This document shows, one piece after another, positions 22,901 to 34,900 of a DNA stretch of 64,000 nucleotides. Under the pieces are notes generated by a model that had not been told where the DNA came from, did no database searches, and saw nothing but the letters and a program-made list of their open reading frames with translations. Made by a program: the position numbers and the translations under genes. How positions within the stretch are numbered: the stretch's first letter is position 1; each line of letters starts with the position of its first letter. This DNA comes from Hyalella azteca. Lineage: Eukaryota; Arthropoda; Malacostraca; Amphipoda; Hyalellidae. The stretch is taken from NCBI RefSeq assembly GCF_000764305.2, contig NW_025947367.1:146086-210085 (forward strand), read 5' to 3'.

Positions 22901-25900
22901 ATAGAATTATTTAAAACGCTATTTTTTAAACGTAATATTTGGGTGAAATTATTTAAACCTATACTCTGTGTGAACTGTATTATTAATTGAAAATTTTCAA
23001 CGTTTATATCAAGTAGAACCATACTTTTTGATTAAAGTTATGTAAACCTTTATTTCAGGTTGAACTCTTAACATTTATCGTAATTAAGACAATATGTAGT
23101 ATTTATTTCACGTTGAACCTTCAACCTAAGTTTCTCCATAATTTCATACAGAATACGCGCGCAAAACTTTATTTACATTTGAACTTTTGCTCCTAAACAC
23201 CATAATTGCATGAAATTATTTTAACATTTATTATTATAATTAAGATATAACCGACAACCTAAATGCTTTGTAATCTTGTGAAAATATTTCAATGTTTATT
23301 TCAAGTTGAACCATCAACCTAAGTCCATAATGTCATACTGAACACGCAAGCTAACTATTTATTTCAATTTTAACTTTTGTCCTAAACATCATAATCGCGT
23401 GAAATTTTACCATTTATTTGATGTTTACTTAAATGCTTTGTAATCTCGTGTGATTATTTCAATGTTTATTACAAGTTAAACCTTCAACCTAAGTCCACCA
23501 TGATGTCATACAGAACACGCACGCTAACTAATTATTTCCAGTTGCAATTTTGGTGCTAAACACCACAATGCCGTGAAATTATTTCACCATTCATTTGACG
23601 TTTAACTGGCACCCTAAATGCATTGTAATCTTGTGTGATTATTTCAATGTTTATTTCACGTTGAACTTTAAACCCAAGTCCATCGTAATGTCATACAGAA
23701 CATGTACACAAACGCGGAGAAGCTGCTACATTTATTTGACGTTTAACCGGCAACCTAAATGCTTTGTAATCTCGTGTGGTTATTTCAATGTTTATTTCAA
23801 ATTAATATAATTAATGTAATTAATCACCGTAATGTCATACAGAACACGTACACCAACGCGGAGAAGCTGCTGCAGGCGGCGGAGGAGCTGGCCCACACTG
23901 GGGAGTGTAACCCGCAGGAGATCTACAACGTGGCCCAGCAGCTCGACAGCCACATCAGCTCCTTCGTCGCCAGGGTGCACCAACGTCGCCAGCTCCTCCA
24001 ACTCGCCGTCTTCTTTTATAACCATGAGGCCGAGGTGATGCTTTCATTTATATGAGTGTTATAACCATGAGGCCGAGGTCACGCTAATTATTTTTGTTAT
24101 AACCATAAGGCCGAGGTCACGCTAATTATTTTTGTTATAACCATAAGGCCGAGGTCACGCTAATTATTTTTGTTATAACCATGAGGCCGAGGTCAGCAGC
24201 TTAGGTATCCTGCAGCAGCTTAGGTATCCTGCAGCAGCTTAGGTATCCTTCAACATCTTGACAGAGTTAGGACGAACTCGTAACTATTTTTGAAAGCAAT
24301 GTTCTATGTACAAAAGTTTTGAACGGTTTGGTCATTCCCTGCCTAGTTTGCTCATGTTTTTCTAGCACTCAATTGTTAGGCTTTTATGAGAACTTTAATG
24401 ACGACGCGATGGATTGCTCTTCTCGTTGAATATTCATATTTGCTAAAATTTCTTTTACTTCACTCCCTGTATTAACATCAATTGCCCCTCAGAGCGATGA
24501 TTGTATCAATGTTGACTCGTTACTATCATAGTAATGTTGCCCTCAGAGCAATGGGTGTAACGGAAGACAGCGGGTGCGGTTCGGACTTCAGTGGCAGGGG
24601 TGGAGGATTTATTATTTTAATTTAATATTATTAATCTTTACCTGTTAATATTATATACCTGCTAATAATGTTGCCCCTCAGAGCGATGGGTGTAACGGAG
24701 GACAGCGGGTGCGGCTCAGTGGCAGGGGTGGAGGAGGCGCTGGACAGGCTCGCCAAAGAACAGGTCGCCATCCAGAACGTCTGGACCGCCCGCAGGATAA
24801 AGCTGGATCTCCTGCACCAGCTCAGGCTCTTCCAGCGGCATGCTCATCAGGTGGGTGCTAATTAACCCATTAGTGTGTACTGTTTAATCCATTGCCAGTT
24901 AACGGTCCCTTAATTCACCCGTTATCTCCTAATCACTTAATCTGCCCACTATCTTCTATAAGACCATTAATCACTCGTCTCCCGGAATTTTCTGACCTCC
25001 AGTTAATCCTGTAACCCCATTAATCCCTTTACCCCCTGTAATGCATTAATCCCCCATCATTAATCTCTTTATCCACAGTAATCCCTTTACCCCCATTAAT
25101 CCCTTTACCCCCATTAATCCCTGTACCCCCTGTAATCCATTAATCTCTCATCATTGATCCCTTTATCCATAGTAATACAGTAATCCCTTTACCCCCATTA
25201 ATCCCTGTACCCCCAGTAATCCATTAATCTCCCATCATTGATACCTTTATCCATAGTAATACAGTAATCCCGTTACCCCCATTAATTAATCCCTGTACCC
25301 CCAGTAATCCATTAATCCTCCGTGCAGGTGCTGGAGTCTGTGGAGGAATGGACGCGCGACGCTGCGGTGTGCAGCGGCGGCAACAGCAGCAGCAGCAGCG
25401 GCAGCGGTGCAGCTGCTGCTGCTGCAGATGTGTTGGATGGACTGCAGCAGCACGAAGCTGAGCAGCTGCTGCTGCTGCACAACGAGAACATGGCGGCTGT
25501 GCAGCAGGAGGCGCTGCAGGCTCTCAGACGAGGGCACGAGATCATGCAGGTGCTGTTGACAATACATTTTTTCTCATGTAAAATGTATTCTGTGTATTTT
25601 TTTCTCATTTTTTCATGTTGAGCGTCAAATGTGTTAACATGAAGTGTCAACATAAACTAAATGTGTCGACAAGAACCAAATTACATTGTCGAATATAAAT
25701 AAAATTGTGCATATAATGCTCAAATGCACATTTTTTATGTTCAGTGTCAAATGTGTTGACATGAAGATAAATGTCAAAATAAACTAACTAATGTGTCCAC
25801 AAGAACCAAATTAAATTGTCGACATAAAATAAAATTGTGCATATGATGCTCAAATATGTACACTTTATATGTTGAGCGTCAAATGCGTTAACATGAGGAT

Positions 25901-28900
25901 AAATGTCAACATAAACTAATGTGTCGACGTGATTCAAATTACATTGTCGACATTAATTAAATTGTGTGCTTATGATGCTCAAATGCACATTTTTTATGTT
26001 GTGCGTAAAATGTTTTGACACAAACGAAAATGTCAACATTAATATAACTTATGCAGGTTGGGCACAAAATGCATTTTTCTATGTTGAACATCGAATTTGG
26101 AACCAAAATTTCAACATTAAACCATGCATATCCCACACGAACATTTATATCTCACCTAATCTGGAAAAATACATAAAAACATTTTTTTTAACAATAGACA
26201 ATAAATAAAATATATTTTTAAACTTTTTAAAAGAATTTCTGAAGCAATCAATAAATAAAATAATATTTCGAAGTATTTTTGAAACATTATAATGTATGGA
26301 AATATGTTACGTTGCAGCTACTGAAGACATCAGGCCTGGAGCTTGAGTGTGATGATAGCAGCGATGGTGAGGATGATGAGGCTGGTGATGACACCACCAC
26401 CGCCGCCACCATCAGTTGTGGTGGTGGTCCCGCCACCATCACCGCCAGCATCGCCAGTGGCGGCAGTGGCGGGAGCGACACTCCCACCAACAGCGGCGGA
26501 GAAGACTCCAGTGGCAGCGGCGGTCCTGGTACGATCAATTTTAATATAAAGCTTTTAATGGCAAATTTTATTATTAATATGAAAATTCAATGTGAAATTG
26601 TATTTTCTAATATGAATAATATCAACAATAAAAGCAATACCAATAATTAATAACTATAATTACCGCTGTCATTTTTCGGTAAAAACAAGAAATTGAAGAA
26701 ATTTTTTCCCCTATTTTGTTTTCTTTAAAAATCGTATTTGTCGCAGTTTGCGGGCCGGACTCGAGCAGCCGGCACAGCTACTGCAGCGGCGGTGGCGGCG
26801 ATGGCGGCAGCAGCGGCGGTAGCAGCGTTGGCGGTGGAGGTGGCGGCGGTAACACGGTCACCGCCACCACCATCAGCAGTGGTGGACGGCGGACGACAAG
26901 GGACGGGTTGCCGTCCTCATCGGTGGGCGGCAGCGACAAGGTCTCGACGCTCGTGGAGCTGCTGCACGCCGCCCAGCTCAGGCTTGATGCCGTCGCTCTC
27001 GAGAAGCAGAACAAGCTTGAGCAGGTGCTTATATTGTTATATATTATATTGTTATGTATTATATATTATGTTGTCACGCAACATTTACACATAACAAGCT
27101 CGAGCAGGTCCACTTATATATTGTATTATGTATTATATATTATGTTGTCACGCAACATTTACTCATAACAAGGTCGTGCTGGTCCAGAAATTATTACCTA
27201 GGTAATATTGACTTTATTATTATATTACATTGTCATTGATTATATTTTATTGTCATTCCCTCAAGAAAATTTCTGTGAGACAAACGAAATTTAATCCAAA
27301 AAAATAATGCCAATTCTAAATCCGCATGAAGTTTTAATTTGAATTCAGTAATTTTTGTCAATACCCCGAACCCAATTTTATTTGTGCTGTTATCATTATT
27401 TTGTTCACAATATCCTTTTGTAATATCATCAGCTATTTATATCGACTGATGATATTGACTGATATTGACTGATATCGACTGATGATATCTTCAACTGACT
27501 AGATTATTAACTGATATTATCTACTGTTAATATCATCAAGGAATGATGGTACTAAAGCCTTTGATATGTGCAGGTGATCCAGCTGGGGCACTTCATGGAC
27601 CAGGCTGGACAGGTGCAGCGCTGGATCCACTCAGGGGACGCTATGCTCCTCGCCAGCTTCAGCGTCCCCAACTGCCTGACGGAGGCCCACGCCATGTCCC
27701 AGGACCATCAGCAGTTCCAGGTCACTTATATTATTTTATTTTTAATTACGATTATTTAATATTTAGGATAATTCAATTACCACGCCATGTCCTGGCGTAT
27801 AGTAAAAATTCCAAGTCAGCTTAATTGCCTCAGTTTTCGATTACAATTATAATACAATATTGACTGTTACCGCACCAGTTTCAGGTCAGGCAACCTCCCT
27901 CACTCTTTTGTTGTAGTTTAAAAACAATTACTGCTCAAGCACCACCAGCAGTTCGTATCTACGGCAAGTAGACAAAGGGTTAATGAGTTTAGTCTCGGAT
28001 CTTATGGAGCTTTTGCCTTCTCAAGTTAAATCGTTACAGTGCTTTTAATATGATTTATATTAACGTGAACTCAGGTATCCGTGAGCTGAGGATTAAATAA
28101 TACACGAGACTGACTCTTCAAGGTGTCCGATCATGTAGCGAATTGAGCGTTTTTATTTATTTTTATTTTATTTTTATTTTGTGTTTTTTATGTAAAATAG
28201 AAAGTCGAGGTTTTCTTCTAGTAAAAATTGACATACTTGTGTTCCGAGCAGGCAGGGAGTGGAGCGGTCTTCTATTGGTGTGTCCTTTATTTATTTATTT
28301 TTATTTGTGTTCGGGGCTGGTAGCAAATGGAACAATTTTTCTTGGTGTGTTGTTTATTTATTTATTTTTATTAGCGTTCGCAGCTGGTAAATAATAATAA
28401 ATTGAATAAATTTTTTTCCGTTCAGGTGGCTATCGAGAAGACGCACGCGGCGGTGGTGCAGCTGAGGGAGCGAGCGGCTCAGCTGCAACACTGCAACTCC
28501 CAGCAGCTCATGGAAGTTAAGAACTCCGTCGCCAAGAACTGGGAGAACCTGGTCACCTGTGCTGAGGACAGGTGTGGTCAGGATGGTGATGATGGTGATG
28601 ATAATAGTGATGAGTCATTGATAAGAACTGGGAGAATCTGGTCACCTGCGCCGAGGACAGGTGTGGTCAGGATGGTGATGATGGTGATGATAATAGTGAT
28701 GAGTCATTGATAAGAACTGGGAGAACCTGGTCACCTGTGCCGAGGACAGGTGTGGTCATGATGGTCATAGTGATGAATCATAGCCAAGAGCTGGCAGAAT
28801 CTGATTTTGAACTAATTCCTCCGCAGACATAAACTAGTGCAAAAACTAATTTCTTGGCTAACACCTAATAGTGAAAAAATCGAAGTCCTTACGAATTGCT

Positions 28901-31900
28901 CCACAGACACAAACTTGTGCAAAAACTAATTTCTTAGCAAACACCAACTAATGAAATAATCTAATTCCTTTCTCATTCCTCCGCAGACACAAACTAGTGC
29001 AGGCCTCGATCGCGTTCTACAAGACGGCCGAGCAAGTGTGTTCAGTGCTGGAGAGCTTAGAGCGCGACTACCGACGTGACGACGACTGGTGTCAGAAAGA
29101 CGTCAGTGTTGAAGCAGGAATTTGTGATAAAGCTGCTGCCTTGCATCTCAGGATCGAGAAACATCAAGAGCAGAAAGAAAGCTTCCTAAGAGCGTGCACT
29201 CTGGCTCGCAAAACTGCCCAGACGTTTCTGAAGTACGCAAATCGTTCCCTTATGTACTATGGAGTTGAAGAAGAGGTTTACGGGCCTGAGAACAAAGTGC
29301 GTGCTATTCTTGATGATCTGATGGTGAAAGAAAACAATGTTTTGGAGTGTTGGACGGAAAAGAAACGTACTTTAGATCAGTGCGCTCAGTACGTGGAACT
29401 CGAGAACAACGGTAAAGTCGCCCTGGACTGGATCACACAAACGGGCGAAAAATATCTAGAGAGCCATACTAGTCTCGGAGAAACCAAAGAAGAGACGGAG
29501 CAGCTACTAAGGGAACACAATATGTTTAAAGTCACTGCCAAAGATACTAGGGAACACGTTAAGATGATTTTACAGCTCGCTGATAAGTTGGTAGAGAATG
29601 GCCACAAGCACGCTAGTGCTATCAGGGAATGGGTAGCGCGGGTGGATTTGTCTTATAAAAACTTCTCCGCGCGTATGGATAAGTACAGGATGCAGCTAGA
29701 AGGACGCTTGGGGATCTGCAGTGAGGAAAGCAAAGCTTCGTTGTCGTTGGATCGTCACAGCGATCCTTCTCTTGAACATAAGATGCAAGTGGCCGCTGTC
29801 GCCGACGCTAAAATGGAGATGAGTGAAGAAAAACGCCGGTCGGCGCGAAAGAAGGAGCTTATCATGAAGGAGCTTCTTGACACCGAAAGAACTTACGTCA
29901 AAGATCTGGAAATTTGCATCAGCTGTTATATGTATGAAACGCGGCAACCAACTGCGCCTAAAGCCCTGCAGGGCAAGGAACATATTATTTTCTGTAACAT
30001 GGAAGAGATATTGCAATTCCATAAGAATACGTTTCTTCAGGAGCTCGAAAAATACAAAGCCATGCCTGAAGACGCCGGCCATTGTTTTGTGACGTACGCT
30101 CATAAGTTCGATATTTACGTTACGTATTGCAAGGCTCAGCCTGAGTCTAATAAACTTCTGGTTAACGATGCTGGTAATTTTTATGAAGAAGTTCAACGCA
30201 AGCACAACGTCGAACATCCTATACCTGCTTACTTAATCAAACCCGTACAGCGAATCACGAAATACCAACTCCTGCTTCGAGAGCTGCTTGCTTGCTGCGA
30301 GGAAGATACTCCCGGGGAAATAAGGGAGGGTCTCGAAGTCATGCAAAACGTTCCGAAGAAGGCAAACGATGCACTTCATTTGTCCATGCTGGAAGGATGT
30401 GATATTCCTATCGACAAACTCGGCGACGTCATCCTCCAGGATTCCTTCCAGGTGTGGGATCCGCGGCAACTGCTGCGTAAACATCGCGAACGCCACGTCT
30501 TCCTCTTCGAACATCACGTGGTCTTCTGCAAGGAGGTCAAGGAGCAGACCAACTCAGGGTCTGGGTCTTCTGGAGGACCACAGTCTGGCGCCTCGACCAA
30601 GTATCAATACAAGCAACGTTTGGTCACGGCTGAACTGGGACTTTCAGAGCACAGCGAGGGAGATGAATGTAAATTTGCATTGTGGGGCGGCTCCCGGACT
30701 GGTACTCACGACTCCAAGATGATTCTAAGGGCGAATTCTGTGGAGAGTAAACAGATTTGGGTTCGGAAGTTACGTCAAGTCCAGCAAGATTCATACCTGA
30801 GCAATCACCTCGCCAAGACCACGGCCGCTGTGTCCTCATCGTCTATCAAGTCCTCGTCATCGAGCCTCGCAAGCCAGTCTAGCAAGACCACGTCACTCAA
30901 GTCGAGCTCTGCTAAGACCGCCTCAAGTGGCAGCGTCGTGGCCAGTCCAAGTGGCGGCCGCAAGAATGTGGCTAACGCCACAGTGGCGGTAATGGCCGCC
31001 ACTGCCACTGCTGGCGGTGGCAAGTTAGAGGCCACTCGCCACAGCGCCTCTATACGGTCAGCGCCTCCCAATTCCTCCAAGAACAAGAATAACTACAGAG
31101 CCGCGGAGGACCTCGAGCCGCCGGCCGTCGCAGCTGATCGGGTGTCGCTCATGTCCTTCGCTTCCGACTCCTCCAGCGGGGTGAGTACATAGACTATAGT
31201 GGTACCTCTACACTACAGTGGTACCTCTACACTACAGTGGTACCTCTACACTACAGTGGTACCTCTACACTACAGTGGTACCTCTACACTACAGTGGTAT
31301 CTCTGCACTACAGTGGTACCTCGACTTAAGAACGCCTCAACTTGCAAACTTTCTCATACACTAATCGGAAATTCGAGTTCTTTTTTGCCCCACGTACGAA
31401 CATGTCTGCTTGCGAACCGAATTTCAGAACCGATTCTGTGCTACATTTCATTTACCAATTGTGTTAATTCACATTAAATACTAATATTGCTTACAGATAC
31501 GAACTCTTTTCACACGTAAAAACTCAGTCACGGAACAAATTAAACTCGTAAGTCGAGGTATCACAGTAAACTTAATTTACCTATTTACTACTACGTTTAT
31601 TAATACATAATGTATTTATCACTTCGTTTATGAACAACAGAATTTATGTAATGTTTTATTTCGTGTTATAAATTATCTTGAAGTCTTCTATGTTCTAAAA
31701 GGGAAAGAATTTCTTAGTTTTTAGATAATAAGTATCGATCGATCAACTAGGACTTGCATTATATTATTGAAAGAGGAAATCTGGAAAACATAAGTGTTGT
31801 GTTATTTGAGAGTTTCAAATTCTTGGTTTAGACCCGCGGAAAGCAAAATATTTATAAAATGTTAACAATTTATTAAAAATTAAGTTGAATGAATTCATTG

Positions 31901-34900
31901 ATATTAATGATTAAAAATGTTTCACATGAATGACTTGGTATTGGGCGATCAATTCAATGCAAAGAGTTCCGCTGTTTCAAACCAAAAGCGATTAAAAGAT
32001 AGATGGTGAAAATTTGGATTTTGCGTTCATTTGTTTTAAGAGAAGATACAAGTTTTCTTTATATATATCTGCCTGCCTTAAACCAAAAGTAAGTAAAAAA
32101 ATATCTATTAGAATTTTTTTATGATAAGTAACATTTTTCTATATTGTATCTATCTGCCCTAATTTAGAAAAGAGGGGTTTTCACGCGGCAGTATTGATCA
32201 TATTTGACTAGGACGAATTTCCTAAAAAAAATCCGGATGTTCGTCAAAAGTTTATTATTGATGAAAAAAGAATAAGACCTTGGCGGATATTTTTCTTCCA
32301 GTTATTCGAAGACCTCATTCGGGTCTTGATGTGCTCAGGTCATGTAATGAAAGCAGTGAATCCCAATGTTTTTACTTTTTACTTTTTACTTACTTTTTTT
32401 TTACTTACTTTTTACTTACTTTTTACTTTTTCATTACTTTTCTGTAGCGCATAACTTCGTAATTACTCTTAATTTCTAACCATGCATAAAAATTCTCAAT
32501 TTTTTAAGGAAAATGGTTTTTCAAAATATAATTTGCAAAACTTCAGTGCAAATAAAAATTTTTGGCATTGAGACAAACATACGCTGCTGGTGACACGCGT
32601 CACTGCTTGAGACAAACATACGCTGCTGGTGACACGCGTCACTGCTTGTGACAAACATACGCTGCTGGTGACACGCGTCTCTGCTTGAGACAAACATACG
32701 CTGCTGGTGTAATGCCGTACCGGTGACATGCTAGTGATGGTTTAGCCAAGGCAGTTGGTGCAGATGACGTAGCCGTTCTTTGTGCCACAGCAGCAGCGCC
32801 ACAGCAGCAGTGCCTAGCTCAGCAGCAATGCCTTGCTCAGCTGCAGTGCCACAGCAGCAGTGCCCCGGTTGCAGTGCGACGCGTGCTGTGGTGTCGGCAG
32901 TGTAGCTTCATCTGGTGATGCTCTGTCACTTCAGATGGAAGAGAGGCTGCAGTTCTCGTATTGCTTCTAAACTGTGATTTAACGCCTTGTTTTTGTTGGG
33001 TGCTTCGTGGAGAGAGAAGTCATATACATATATACCTCTTCTATATCATATATACATCTCCTATATCATATACCTATATATACCTCTTCTATATCATAAC
33101 TATTTACCTTCTATATAACTTCTATGTCATACCTCTTTCTAGTTTCATTCAATTTCGTAATCCTTTTTTGTGTTTCGTCAATTCTCCACGTGATTTATTT
33201 TTTAATTTTCGTTCTTTGACCGTATTTAAAAGTTTGAGCATATGACATCTTATTCATACTTTTTAAGGGTTATCAATCCGAAGATCATATTCTTTCTTTT
33301 TACGACATCATCCCGTTTGTTGATCATCAAGCAATTCTGCAGAATTGAGTATTGTTATCTTCATTGTTTTTTTGTTTTTATTCTGATGTTTTTTCACATT
33401 TCTTGAACTAAAGTTAATTTTATCTATGGTGTTCTTACAATGTCAAGATCCATTTCATATTACGTGCATTAAACGTCTTCACTCCACTTTTTTCTTGCGA
33501 TATTATCTTATCTCAAGTTTTCTCTTTTTCTACTATTTTTATCATTACCCATCACTGCTCATGTCATTTAGTTTTACTTATTACATGCTAAGTTATAACT
33601 TGAATAAGTTATAACTTGCTTTCTTCATCTTTTTCCTGTTGTTTATTACCTACCGTTCATTACTTATGTCAAGTTATTATAGTCACTTTCTTCACCATCC
33701 GCCAGGTCTCTCAGTAGCAGCGTGAGATTTATAAGTGATTGCTAGGCTTGAGTCCATTGTAGCGGCGTGTCAAAATTAGCAGCCAATGTTAGCTAGACAA
33801 ACATGTTTGCTCTGGCCGAGCTCTGTTGGACACACAAGGAAGCTCAGCTCCTTGTCCCTAATATTATTTTTTCTCCCTTGCAACTGATCTATAAAAAGGC
33901 TTCATGTAAACGCGCCGTGAACCTGCCCCCTTAGTTTGCCAGGACTGGGCGTCGTTTGTCGCTTGCTTCTCTCTAGATGCGAGAGAGTAGTGCTAGTTAG
34001 GAGTGTTATATTTTTTATTATTAATTATTTACAATTAAGAATTATTTACATAAAATCTAGCCTGAATTCTATCACAGTTATGGATTTTTCATGCTCTTTT
34101 AGAGTAACTTTGTGCGGCTACTGATATCACTCTTTGTGTGTATTTGAAAATAGTTCTTAGTTAATTAGCATTTTGAAAACTATTTTTTTTTTCGGTGAAA
34201 AGATTCGAAAAAAAATGCATGGTAACTATTCTCTATCGCTATTTACCGTATCAGACTCGATTGAATTTTTTCAAGTCTTTATTTTTTAGAATTAGCTTGC
34301 TTTCTACTCTGTTTCTCCTTTTTGATCTCGATCATGTTTATGAAAAATTATATACGTTATTCTAGACATTTCGCCAGAAGTTTTTATCATTCATGCATTC
34401 ATTCAGTTTTGCCTTTCAATTTTCAGTTTTATGTCATTCATGTAGTTTTGTCATTCGCATTATATTCTCTTACACTTAGTCTTTTTGAGAATGTTTATTT
34501 ATTTACGCAGGCGTTTTTTAACAATTTCAATTTTATTTGCCGATATTCACTCTATTATAATTAGATAGATAGTTTCATTACTTCTCTACTACTCGTCACT
34601 TGTTACTAGTCACACGTTACTAGTCACTTGTCACTCGTCACTTGTCACACGTCACGTGTCATATGTCACTCGTCACACCTCACTCGCCATTCGTCACTCG
34701 CCATTCGTCACACGTCATTCGTCACACGTCACTTGTCACTCGTCAAGACGACGCAGCTTGACGCCGGCACGTCTTGACGACCTGCCAACACCGCGGGACT
34801 CGCGCGTGTGACTTAGAAGCCTGTAACATATGTCATGTATATTTTGTCTGGCATACTGGCCGTAATATCTGCCGTATTGTCTCTGGCATGACTGCCGCAA

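Noticed and set aside
29696..30217. Minus-strand 173-codon ORF
   Set aside because: Antisense shadow of the DH domain exon.
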